Origin: Stereocaulon alpinum
Lineage: Eukaryota; Ascomycota; Lecanoromycetes; Lecanorales; Stereocaulaceae
NCBI GenBank assembly: GCA_018257865.1
Contig: JAEUBA010000284.1
Span: 1-13,088 of the forward strand
Length of the DNA stretch: 13,088 nucleotides
Direction of reading: 5' to 3'
Part shown: positions 1 to 7,484 of the stretch, piece by piece
Layout of the letters: each line of letters starts with the position of its first letter
How positions within the stretch are numbered: position 1 is the first letter of the stretch
The notes under the pieces: generated by a model
What the model was told of the DNA's origin: nothing
The model's database searches: none
The model's input: only the letters and a program-made list of their open reading frames with translations
Translations under genes and position numbers: made by a program

Positions 1-123
1 GTTTCTCTTACGGCTAGGAAAGGCACACTACGTATACCATCTACTAGTTTCACAAATAATATAATAGAACACCCTCATTAGTATATATAGATACTAGAAT
101 AGGCGTATAAACCAATCAATCAA
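1..123 (+). mobile_element. 3' end of a 1.19-kb tailed element, cut by window start
   Basis: This is the reverse complement of the left ends of the copies at 1696 and 3455, base for base apart from a few transitions. It ends in a CAAT-repeat tail at about 111-123. Only the last ~120 bp are inside the window, so its 5' end and left target duplication cannot be seen. Taking the tail as 3', this copy runs on the + strand, opposite to the two full copies. Confidence 0.85.
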
Positions 124-132
124 CTCCTTTAT

Positions 133-248
133 AATATATCTTTTACTAGATTTCCTAATAATGTAAGAGAACACCCTTATTAGTATATATAGATACTAGA
201 ATAGGCGTATAAATCAATCAATCAATCAATCAATATATCTTTTAGTAG
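133..248 (+). mobile_element. 5'-truncated copy of a short tailed element with 17-bp target duplication
   Basis: The insert is about 150-231 (82 bp) and ends in five or so CAAT units. It is flanked by direct repeats at 133-149 and 232-248, identical in 16 of 17 bases (one C/G difference). Its 3' ~60 bp match the 1.19-kb element, but its 5' part matches the short element at 12241-12404 (shared motif GAAATCTAG on the opposite strand). A long target duplication, a simple-repeat tail and a 5' truncation together point to target-primed reverse transcription by a LINE machinery. Confidence 0.75.
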
Positions 249-640
249 TATTCTCCTATATATATTTTATAATTCTTTCTACTATATTTTAGAAAAAGCT
301 TTATATAGTCTTATTTATATTTACCTATAGTATCTCTTAGACCTTCTTTATAAACTCTAGTAGTACTTACTCTATAGCCTTTATATACTATATTCTTTCT
401 TTAATTCTTTCCCTACCTTAAGGGCTATATAAACCTTTAGTAGGCCTCTACTACTATCGCTATTACTTTATTATTATATTAGGATATATCCCTTACTTAC
501 CTCTACTATAAATACTCCCCTTCTCTCTTCCTTCCCTATTCTATATTATTTTACTAGGTTTATAGCCTAGTGTAATTACTCGTCTAGCCTAATAGGCCTA
601 CTCGCCCGTCGTACTTATCGTCGTTACTATCTTTAGTATC
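249..640. other. unassigned AT-rich, RIP-altered stretch
   Basis: No gene or known repeat could be recognised here. The + strand is pyrimidine-rich (for example the CT-rich run around 389-418), the reverse of the purine-rich gypsy pol that follows. If it was ever coding, the minus strand is more likely. One minus-strand frame has a few stretches loosely reminiscent of an LTR-retrotransposon Gag, but with many stops; I do not call it. The stretch ends where a readable gypsy reverse transcriptase frame begins at about 645, so a rearrangement or older insertion boundary probably lies near there. Confidence 0.4.
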
Positions 641-644
641 TTCT

Positions 645-1681
645 TATAAATACCTTATAATACCCTTTAGGTTAATAAATACCCCTATAATATTTTAGGT
701 ATTTATTAATAATATTCTAAAAGAATATTTAGACGATTTCGTCTTAGTATATATTAACGATATACTTATATACTTAGATATATATAAGGAGTATATTAAG
801 TAAGTATATAAAGTATTAAGAAAGCTTAAGTAAGTAGGACTATACTTAAAATTATTAAAATATAAATTTTACTAAAAAAGAGTTAAGTTTCTAAGATTTA
901 TTATCTCTAACTAAGGTTTAGAGATAAACTTAGAAAAGGTAAAAAGTATAATTAAGTAGCCTATATCTATAAATAAGAAAGAAGTATAATTATTTCTTAA
1001 TTTTACGAATTTCTACTAGAAGTTTATCTATAGATATTTAAAAATTATTATACCTCTTACTAGCTTAACTTATAATAAAGTACTATTTATATAATTAAAG
1101 AAAGTAAAGGTATTATTTAGGACTCTTTAAAAGTAGTTCGCTTCTAGTCTTATATTATATTAGTTTAACCTAGAGTTACCTATTCGTCTCTATATTAATA
1201 CCTCCGACGGAGTAATTAGAGTAGTAATTAGCTAACTATCTATAAATAATAACCCTAATATAGGAAAAATAGGGAAAATAGGTATTACTTACTATTAGTA
1301 TCCTATAGCCTTCTATAGTAGGAAGTTACTAAATACTAAAACTAGATATTTATAAGAAATTACTTACTATTATAGATATATTTCGTATTTAGAAGGTTTA
1401 TCTAAAAGGAACTAAGTACTAGGCTTAGGTCCTAATAAACTATAAGAACTTAATATTCTTTCTATTAACTAAGGAGCTTAATAGACGTCTAGCTTAGTAG
1501 TATAAAGAGTTCTTAATATTTAATTTTAGAATTAAATATATTAAGGGTAGCGAGAATAATACTATAGATATACTTAGTAGAAGAGCTAACTATATATTAA
1601 ATATCTAATAAAGTTTTAGAATAGTTTTAACGCGTTATAAAGCTAGATTATTAAGATCTAATATAACTAGACTATATATAG
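645..1681 (+). pseudogene. Ty3/gypsy pol fragment: reverse transcriptase and RNase H
   Basis: This was part of the pol polyprotein that copies element RNA into DNA. The frame starting at 645 gives the reverse transcriptase block corresponding to the family's MPFGL-N-P-F motif (663-700), then EYLDDFVLVYINDILIY (723-773), where YIND at 750-761 stands for the YxDD catalytic box. The FLGF-NFYR-FI-like block follows at about 990-1030, then the RNase H start at 1185-1215 with the Asp of the T-D-A-S-D motif read as Asn (1197-1199). A one-base shift near 1350 moves the rest into another frame, where the RNase H end (YIKGSEN, DILSRR) reads at 1534-1590. TAA/TAG stops interrupt throughout. The N-terminal half of the reverse transcriptase, protease and Gag are missing. 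The frame continues past the insertion at 1696 into 2900. Confidence 0.9.
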
Positions 1682-1695
1682 TAGTAATAATAATT
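1682..1695. repeat. 14-bp target duplication, left copy
   Basis: Identical to 2886-2899. It brackets the 1.19-kb element and is gypsy sequence duplicated at insertion. Confidence 0.85.
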
Positions 1696-1724
1696 GATTG
1701 ATTGATTGGTTTATACGCCTATTC

Positions 1725-1742
1725 TAGTATCTATATATACTA
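1725..1742 (-). other. 3'-terminal stem-loop of the tailed elements
   Basis: TAGTAT (1725-1730) pairs with ATACTA (1737-1742) around a six-base loop. The same hairpin occurs in all tailed copies of both the long and the short family, 25-30 bases before the tail. LINE reverse transcriptases of stringent type recognise such 3' hairpins; that role here is inference. Confidence 0.5.
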
Positions 1743-2102
1743 ATGAGGGTGTTCTATTATATTATTTGTGAAACTAGTAGATGGTACACGTAGTATACCT
1801 TTCCTAGCCGTAAGAGAAACCATAGTATAGTGCCTAGATAAAAACTCCCGCTTATCCTTAATAATACAATTGCTTTTGGTCTAGGGATTATACCCTAGGC
1901 CTCCTTAACACCGGTAACTCTTAACTGTGTTCTTTAATATTATACTGAGCGCTCTATAACATTATTTCTAATACTAACTATAATATACGCCCTTCGCACT
2001 ATACTCAGCTCTTAAGGACCCTGCTGTATTCTTCTATATCCTTTAACTTTATTATAGCGCTGAGCGCCCTATAACTTTCTTTAACCTTTACTGTATTAAT
2101 AC

Positions 2103-2122
2103 GGGGGGGGGGGAGGAGGGGG
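2103..2122 (+). other. G-rich tract (possible quadruplex) in the 1.19-kb element
   Basis: Eleven G, A, two G, A, five G. The same tract is present at 3864-3882 and 12810-12826 in the other copies, with slightly different run lengths. It has no CpA or TpG, so RIP cannot erode its interior. Quadruplex formation is possible but untested. Confidence 0.5.
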
Positions 2123-2730
2123 TGTATAGCCGTCCCGCAAGGGTTCGAGTTATTAGCGCTGATTAGTAGTATTTATTAGTATCCGTAGTAGTACCGGATT
2201 TGGCTGTTCGGTAGTTTACTAGTTAAGGATATAAGAAAGGGGGGAAGCTATATACACCGCCTAGGAGGCCTATACTCGTATAAAGAATCGGATAGTATAA
2301 TATCCCGCTGGTTATATTAGATAGTACTTACTTCTATCCTTATATACTTTACTTTAGGGGGGAGCTAACCCTTCAGCTTGTAATTATAGTTATACGGCGC
2401 CGCTTACACTAAAGGCTCGCCTAGCTACTTAGATAGGGGCCGTCCTTTTCCAAAATACGCCTTCTAATTTATAACCTAGTATATCCTTCTCTTAGTCCTG
2501 TATACCTATAACCCCAGCCTTCCCCTAGGATAGACTGCGCGTCAGTCTTAACCGGTAGATACGTATCGAGCGCACGTAGATATTAGATTTTTCGAATTAA
2601 CGGCTGGGCAGGTATTACCTATACTCTTTACTTATTAGGCTAAGATACTATACCTAATACTAATTCTTGCTGTCTAGTCTCGATCGTAGGGGAGGTATAA
2701 TAGTTATAGTAGAGTTAGGGTAGGTATTAT

Positions 2731-2775
2731 CGCGTTGCCTGAAAAACTCTATATAGAGTTCTCAGCAACCACGCG
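2731..2775 (-). other. long hairpin near 5' end of the 1.19-kb element
   Basis: CGCG plus GTTGC (2731-2738) pairs with GCAAC and CGCG (2765-2775), enclosing the perfect palindrome AACTCTATATAGAGTT at 2745-2760. In copy 2 the palindrome reads AACTCTGCACAGAGTT (4505-4520), also perfectly self-complementary. Confidence 0.6.
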
Positions 2776-2810
2776 ACGTCTCAACATCGTTTAACCTATA
2801 ATATATTAGG

Positions 2811-2875
2811 GGAGACATCTCAGCTCTGAATAGGTATTCAGGTTCGTAGCTAGCACCGCGTATAGGTATGTCTCC
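2811..2875 (-). other. tRNA-sized branched fold at 5' end of the 1.19-kb element
   Basis: GGAGACAT (2811-2818) pairs with ATGTCTCC (2868-2875), closing a 65-base domain. Inside, CTGAAT-AGGT-ATTCAG (2826-2841) makes a perfect six-pair hairpin and a second, weaker hairpin starts at CACC (2854-2857). In copy 2 an alternative stem GCCAGC/GCTGGC (4609-4614/4639-4644) is also perfect. No tRNA identity elements or acceptor end are recognisable. Confidence 0.5.
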
Positions 2876-2885
2876 ATCGCTGGCC

Positions 2886-2899
2886 TAGTAATAATAATT
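2886..2899. repeat. 14-bp target duplication, right copy
   Basis: Right-hand copy of 1682-1695; gypsy pol resumes directly after it. Confidence 0.85.
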
Positions 2900-3441
2900 A
2901 TTAATAATAAAAATTTTACTAAGAGGATACTAAAAGACTTATTAAAGGATAAAGTTATATTTAAGATCTATAGAGATATTAATAGTTATAACTTATTTAG
3001 AAAAATAGATTTAGGACTACTAATCTTTTAAGAATAGATTTATATCCCTATAAGTACTTAAGGAGAGATTTTTAGAATATACTATAAAATAGAGAGCTTT
3101 AGAGAATATTAGGGGATTAAGAAGATACTTAAGAAGATATCTTATAACTTCTACTTCCTTAGGATACGAAAATATATTAAAGATTATATTAATAAATATA
3201 ATATATATATTAGAATAAAGTATATCTAATATAAGTTTTATAAAGAGTTAAAAATCGCTAGTATACTTAAATAGTCTATAGAAAAGTATTATATAGAATT
3301 TCGTTATTAAACTCCTAAAGTTAAAGGAATAACTAATAGGTATATACTATAATACGATCTTAGTAATTAATAACTAATTAACTAAGATAGCGTATTTTAT
3401 ATTATATAAGGAAGTATTAAATACTAAGGATCTAGCGTATA
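2900..3441 (+). pseudogene. Ty3/gypsy pol fragment: integrase zinc-finger region and start of core
   Basis: This continues the gypsy polyprotein from 1681. The part around 3120-3240 reads as the integrase N-terminal zinc-binding region (family pattern Y-FP-MRKYVK-YI-KC-TC). The two cysteines of the CxxC pair are now tyrosines at 3197-3199 and 3206-3208, as TGY-to-TAY changes would produce. The first part of the integrase core follows to about 3441, where the second 1.19-kb element interrupts it. No CA or TG occurs in the segment, so it has no ATG on either strand. In-frame TAA/TAG codons are common. Confidence 0.8.
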
Positions 3442-3454
3442 TATTCTTATAAAT
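3442..3454. repeat. 13-bp target duplication, left copy
   Basis: TATTCTTATAAAT, identical to 4646-4658; it flanks the second full 1.19-kb element. Confidence 0.9.
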
Positions 3455-4645
3455 TGATTGATTGATTGGTTTATACGCCTATTCTAGTATCTATATATAC
3501 TAATGAGGGTGTTCTATTATATTATTTGTGAAACTAGTAGATAGTATACGTAGTATACCTTTCCTAGCCGTAAGAGAAACTATAGTATAGTGCCTAGATA
3601 AAAACTCCCGCTTATCCTTAATAATATAATTGCTTTTGGTCTGGGGATTATACCCTAGGCCTCCTTAATACCGGTAACTCTTAACTGTGTTCTTTAATAT
3701 TATGCTGAGCGCTCTATAATATTGTTTCTAATACTAACTATAATACACGCCCTTCGCACTATACTCAGCTCTTAAGGACCCTGCTGTATTCTTCTATATC
3801 CTTCGACTTTATTATAGCGCTGAGCGCCCTATAACTTTCTTTAACCTTTACTGTGTTGATATAGGGGGGGGGGAGGAGGGGGTATATAGCCGTCCTGTAA
3901 GGGTTCGAGTTATTAGCGCTGATTAGTGGTATTTATTAGTGTCCGTAGTAGTACTGGATTTAGCTGTTCGGTGGTTTACTAGTTAAGGATATGAGAAAGG
4001 GGGGAAGCTATATATACCGCCTAGGAGGCCTATACTCGTATAAAGAATTAGATGGTATAACATCCCGTTGGTTGTATTAGATAGTACTTACTTCTATCCT
4101 TATATACTTTACTTTAGGGGGGAGCTAACCCTTTAGCTTGTAATTATAGTTATACGGCGCCGCTTATACTAAAGGCTCGCTTAGCTACTTAGATAGGGGC
4201 CGTCCTTTTCTAAAATACGCCTTCTAATTTATAACCTAGTATATCCTTCTCTTAGTCCTGTATACCTATAACCCCAGCCTTCCCTTAGGATAGACTGCGC
4301 GTTAGTCTTAACCGGTGGATATATATTAAGCGCACGTAGATATTAGATTTTTCGAATTAACAGCTGGGCAGGTGTTGCCTATACTCTTTACTTATTGGGC
4401 TGAGATACTGTACCTGATACCAATTCTTGCTGTCTAGTCTCAATCGTAGGGGAGGTATAATAGTTATAGTAGAGTTAGGGTAGGTGTTGTCGCGTTGCCC
4501 GAAAAACTCTGCACAGAGTTCTCAGCAACTACGCGACGTCTTAATATCGTTTAACCTATAATGTATTAGGGGAGATATCTTAGCTCTGAATAGGTATTCA
4601 GGTTCGTAGCCAGCACCGCGTACAGGTGTGTCTCTATCGCTGGCC
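3455..4645 (-). mobile_element. 1.19-kb tailed non-LTR-type element, copy 2 (full length)
   Basis: Same element, orientation and length as copy 1, with the tail at 3455-3469 and the 5' end at 4645. It keeps more CA/TG than copies 1 and 3 (for example TGTGTTGAT near 3852 against TGTATTAAT-type sequence in copy 1), so it is the least RIP-altered copy and the best one for reconstructing the family. Its 13-bp duplication is perfect. It splits the gypsy integrase core. No open frame of convincing family membership was found. Confidence 0.78.
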
Positions 4646-4658
4646 TATTCTTATAAAT
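4646..4658. repeat. 13-bp target duplication, right copy
   Basis: Right-hand copy of 3442-3454. Confidence 0.9.
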
Positions 4659-5289
4659 AATAGTAGCTAACTATAGGCTTTCTAAAGAGATTATCTTAGA
4701 TTAAGATAAGCTCTTTACCTCTAAGTTTTAGAGATTATTAATAGATATAATAGGAATTAAGATAAAGATAAGTATAGTATTTTATCTATAAACTAATAGT
4801 TAGACGGAGAGAATTAACTAGATACTAAAGTAGTATCTTTAGTACTATATTAATTACTAATAAGATAATTAGGTATCCTACCTACTAGTCGCGTAGCTAG
4901 TATATAATAGATTAATATCTAACCTAATAGGTATAATACCTTTTTAAGCTAACTACGGGTTCGAACTATATATAATACTATTACTAAAGGGAATTAAACT
5001 AAAGGCTTAGAAAGTAACTATTATTATTAAGAAAATAGTAAGAATCTATTAAGAATTATAAAAAGACTTATAATTCCTAAATAGCTACTTAATAATATAT
5101 TATAATTAAAAATATTTAATAGGACCGAATATTTCTAAAGGGGATAAGGTATATCTTTTTTATAGAAATTTTAAAACTAATAGGCCTAGTAATAAGCTTA
5201 ATTATATAAAGCTAAGACCGTTCCTTATAAAGGAATATAAAGGGGATATAAACTATATACTAGACCTCTCTTAATTAATAAGGAAGTAC
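4659..5289 (+). pseudogene. Ty3/gypsy pol fragment: integrase core end and C-terminal part
   Basis: The frame beginning at 4663 reads as a gypsy integrase (V-A-N-Y-G-L-P-like start). The second catalytic Asp is kept at 4699-4701 and the catalytic Glu of the Q-T-E-R-I-N block at 4807-4809, exactly 35 residues apart, the D35E spacing of retroviral-type integrases. Further family blocks follow: the LAQLAYN-like block near 4890-4910, the P-NYG block near 4945-4970, and a KGDKVYL block near 5140-5155 in the C-terminal domain. The copia element interrupts at 5290; the sequence resumes at 12205. CA and TG are completely absent. Tryptophan and glutamine positions are TAG/TAA. Confidence 0.88.
5285..5289. 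repeat. 5-bp target duplication AGTAC, left of copia
   Basis: Identical to 12205-12209; standard 5-bp duplication for copia integrases. Confidence 0.92.
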
Positions 5290-5421
5290 TGTTGAAATTC
5301 GGGTGTTCGATATCCTAAGGCTTAGTTATTAATAACTAAGGCTTAGCCCTAACCCTTATATATATCTCGTATAGTCGCACTTAGCTAGATAATTAAGTAT
5401 TCTACCTATTATATTTTAATA
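5290..5421 (+). repeat. copia 5' LTR
   Basis: It begins TGTTGAAATTC and ends TTTTAATA, the RIP-changed form of TTTTGACA seen in the 3' LTR. It holds a perfect 20-bp palindrome at 5321-5340 (centre ATTAAT) and a TATATATA-like box at 5356-5365 that could have been its promoter. Confidence 0.93.
5356..5365 (+). promoter_or_regulatory. possible TATA box in copia LTR
   Basis: TTATATATAT, 67-76 bp into the 132-bp LTR, identical in both LTRs. In so AT-rich a region it may be chance. Confidence 0.35.
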
Positions 5422-5435
5422 GGTTATAAGCCTAG
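5422..5435 (+). other. copia primer-binding site, initiator-tRNA half-molecule type
   Basis: GGTTATAAGCCTAG follows the LTR directly. Undoing two TpA-type changes gives GGTTATGAGCCCAG, complementary to the anticodon arm of eukaryotic initiator Met tRNA rather than to a CCA end. Drosophila copia is known to be primed by a 5' half of this tRNA with a similar site. Inference from pattern; the exact tRNA of this host is unknown. Confidence 0.65.
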
Positions 5436-5881
5436 TTCGCTAGGTATCGTAAGAATAGCTCTTCTTTTAGAATTATACTCCTTTAGGAATAGTTACTAAC
5501 TCCTCTCTAACGTAAGCTACGTATACGTATACTAAACCTCTAATACTTAGTCTTAGGTGATAACTCTTTAATCTTTATACTGCGAGATTAACTTACAGCG
5601 ATAATAATCGACTAAAAAGAGGAGGCTAGGAACTCCTAGCTATTCTATTCTTTTTAGGGTTATTACTACCGAAAAGTACGCTAATAAGTGCTACTAAGCA
5701 ATCCCTTCTAGCGTGCCTTAGTAGGTATCTATAAACTCTAAAGCTAAGCCCCTAAAAGCGATATCCAGCTTCTATAGTAAGAATACTAACCTATATAAGT
5801 AGAATTATCGAATTTTATATTAAAAATAAGACTTTTTAGACGCTAGAAAGCGATTAATTATTAATTACTAGGGGGGCTAAG
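5436..5881 (+). other. copia leader, no gene recognised
   Basis: About 450 bp between primer site and the first credible Gag codons. It keeps scattered CA/TG. A possible short frame continues upstream of 5882 in the Gag frame but with no family signature, and the original start codon cannot be placed because ATG would mutate to ATA. Confidence 0.4.
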
Positions 5882-5904
5882 TCCTAACCCCTTAATTTCT
5901 TCCT

Positions 5905-5953
5905 AAAGGCTGGTATCCCTAGCTATTATTAAAGGCCGGTATCCCCTGCTATC
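5905..5953 (+). repeat. 26-bp tandem duplication in copia leader/gag start
   Basis: AAAGGCTGGTATCCCTAGCT (from 5905) is repeated with small changes from 5931. Unknown role. Confidence 0.5.
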
Positions 5954-6484
5954 TTTCCTAATAAGTTAGAGGCTAGTATTACCCTAGCTACTAGAATACT
6001 AGGGTTGAAATCCTTAGGAGATATCTATAAGATATCCGCTATTAGTATAGCTAGAAATCTATTATCTTCTTTATCTTCTAACTTAATACTATCTACTACT
6101 AATCTAAACCCTATCTAGTATATAAATACTATTACCTAAGTATACTACCGCTCTAAATATAAGTACTTCCGGTACCTTCTTTAGGACTTAATCTAATTTG
6201 ATAAGTTACCTCTTAACTACGTCGATACTGATTATATACCCCTAGAATAGTTACTATCTCCTTATAACTCTAATTCTAAAGCTAGTAAATCGACCTTAGA
6301 ACCTCCTAGTAATTCTAATATCTTTAGCCTTTAAGCTAAATATATACTATCTTAGGCTCCCTTAGGTCCCCTAGCGAAATAATAGTATAAGGAAATAACT
6401 ACCGCTACCGCTCGTCCCTAAAAGACTTAGCTAACTTAAAGACCTCTAAAGCCTATAACTCTCTTCTAAAATATAAATACCTAT

Positions 6485-6592
6485 ATTATAGTAGCTGAAG
6501 AGTCTCGTAGTAGTAGCGGTATTATAGCAGCTGAAGAATCTTATAGTAGTAGCGGTATTATAGTAGCTAAAGAATCTTATAGTAGTAGTAGG
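6485..6592 (+). repeat. 36-bp tandem repeat, three units, in copia gag
   Basis: Three 36-bp units encode a 12-residue motif close to IIVAEESYSSSG, in phase with Gag. Differences are mostly transitions. The third unit is the most diverged at its end. Confidence 0.8.
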
Positions 6593-6640
6593 AGCTTCCT
6601 ACTTACCTCTATCTCCGTCTTAAAGTCTAACTTTAGGTAC

Positions 6641-6645
6641 TCTTA
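6641..6645. repeat. 5-bp target duplication TCTTA, left of small LTR element
   Basis: Identical to 7627-7631, and the gag frame is continuous when one copy plus the insert are left out. Confidence 0.9.
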
Positions 6646-6787
6646 TATCAACCCGGTAACTGTGGGCGCAGTTACCGCTGAACCCCTAAGGGCAAAACTC
6701 AAAATGTTCGGTGCTTGCTAGGGCGACACTATTAGACTGTATATAGCTTAGTAGTCTAGGGGTGCAGTATACCCTAGAGCCCTAATA
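6646..6787 (+). repeat. small LTR element, left LTR
   Basis: 142 bp; differs from the right LTR at 18 positions by my count, all transitions, no indels. It contains an eight-pair hairpin GGTAACTG/CAGTTACC (6655-6678) and TGTTCGGTGC at 6708-6717. Confidence 0.9.
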
Positions 6788-7484
6788 ATTATCCCCCCCC
6801 TAGGGCGACGTCTACGGCGCCTAATAGGGTAGAAAAATATTATTCCCCTATAATAAGCCCGAATATTCGGTGTAAGTCGGGTTATAAGGCCCCTAAAGGG
6901 CGCCCTACTAGAATTATTCGTGCCCGAAGGACTTAGCGAAATGATAAGTTAAAGCCTGTAAAGGATACTTCTAGTTAGCGGCCTCCCTGAAGGACGCTTC
7001 CGCTAGGTAGTAGGCCCCCGAAGGGCGCCCCTACCGGAATATTCGTGCCCGAAGGACTTAGCGAATTAAGAAAGTTAAAGCCCGCGAAGGGAACTTCTAG
7101 TTAGCGGCCTCCCTAAAGGACGCTTCCGCTAGGTAGTAGGCCCCCGAAGGGCGCCCCTACCGGAATATTCGTGCCCGAAGGACTTAGCGAATTGATTATT
7201 CGTGCCCGTAGGACTTAGCGAATAGCGTAGTTAAAGCCCCCGTAGGGTACTCCGTAATAAGCCCCTAAAGGGTGCCTCCCCTAGCGAAAATTTAATACTA
7301 CGGGCTGCGCGCTGAAGCAGTGCAGCGGGGTTAGGAGGGCGGGAACCCTATTAGGTCGCTTAGTAGCTAATTATAGCCGCGCTCCCTGAAAAAATCCCTT
7401 AGAAATTACCCCCTTAACGGTATTAAACCCTAGACCTTTACGATTCGGGTTAAGATTATTAAGCTTTATCGCACCGAACATACT
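6788..7484. other. interior of small LTR element, non-coding, GC-rich
   Basis: No protein frame or primer site is recognisable. Repeated short modules such as GTGCCCGAAGGACTTAGCGAA and GGCCCCCGAAGGGCGCCC make up most of it. The 10-mer GCACCGAACA at 7471-7480, four bases before the right LTR, is the exact inverse of an LTR-internal 10-mer. Confidence 0.7.
6916..7270 (+). repeat. minisatellite of about 126-bp units in the small LTR element
   Basis: ATTCGTGCCCG recurs at 6916, 7041, 7167 and 7198, so units of 125 and 126 bp are followed by a short 31-bp one. Unit contents are nearly identical between the second and third copies. Each contains imperfect inverted repeats around CCCGAAGGG. Confidence 0.85.

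Larger units (their letters stand above)
1696..2885 (-). mobile_element. 1.19-kb tailed non-LTR-type element, copy 1 (full length)
   Basis: The element aligns, apparently without gaps, with the copy at 3455-4645; differences are overwhelmingly C/T and G/A. Read on the - strand it begins at 2885 with GGCCAGCGATGG and ends at the left with a (CAAT)n tail. Fourteen-base target duplications flank it. No protein frame was recognised on either strand, so it is either a large SINE-like element or the deleted remnant of a LINE. It carries a strongly structured 5' end (2730-2885), a G-rich tract (2103-2122) and a 3' stem-loop (1725-1742). It interrupts gypsy pol between RNase H and integrase. Class is inferred from the tail and the duplication length, not from a polymerase gene. 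Confidence 0.75.
5882..6640 (+). pseudogene. copia gag, N-terminal part
   Basis: The frame of 5942 (also that of 6485) runs to the nested LTR insertion and, once the insertion is disregarded, continues in phase into the Gag core at 7633. The part is polar and rich in Ser, Asn, Lys and Tyr. It contains an acidic stretch with several Asp (around 6200-6240) and a three-fold 12-residue repeat at 6485-6592. All stops are TAA or TAG at positions where Gln or Trp codons are plausible. No domain is recognised; assignment to Gag rests on frame continuity and position. The start is uncertain and could be anywhere from the leader to about 5942. Confidence 0.6.

Noticed and set aside
249..640. Minus-strand gypsy Gag fragment
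   Set aside because: Only a loose resemblance in one frame with many stops and no zinc knuckle; too weak to annotate.
1..1820. DNA transposon with terminal inverted repeats
   Set aside because: The inverted ends are tails of separate target-primed insertions, each with its own tail, and the enclosed sequence is gypsy pol on one side only.
2145..2156. B-box-like GGTTCGAG in the 1.19-kb element
   Set aside because: It lies on the strand opposite to the element, with a poor match at the 3' end and no paired A-box.
6916..7270. CRISPR array
   Set aside because: Units are about 126 bp, contiguous and similar throughout, with no short repeat/unique spacer alternation, and the setting is a fungal retroelement.
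6820..7340. Organellar DNA insertion, because of GC-rich short repeats
   Set aside because: The stretch lies exactly between two LTRs with target duplications, which explains its presence without organelle transfer; no organelle gene is seen.
6708..7480. Solo LTR or inverted-repeat transposon from TGTTCGGTGC to GCACCGAACA
   Set aside because: No target duplication flanks it, and the first 10-mer is inside a 142-bp direct repeat whose pair, TCTTA duplication and TGTCA/TGACA ends fit a longer unit.
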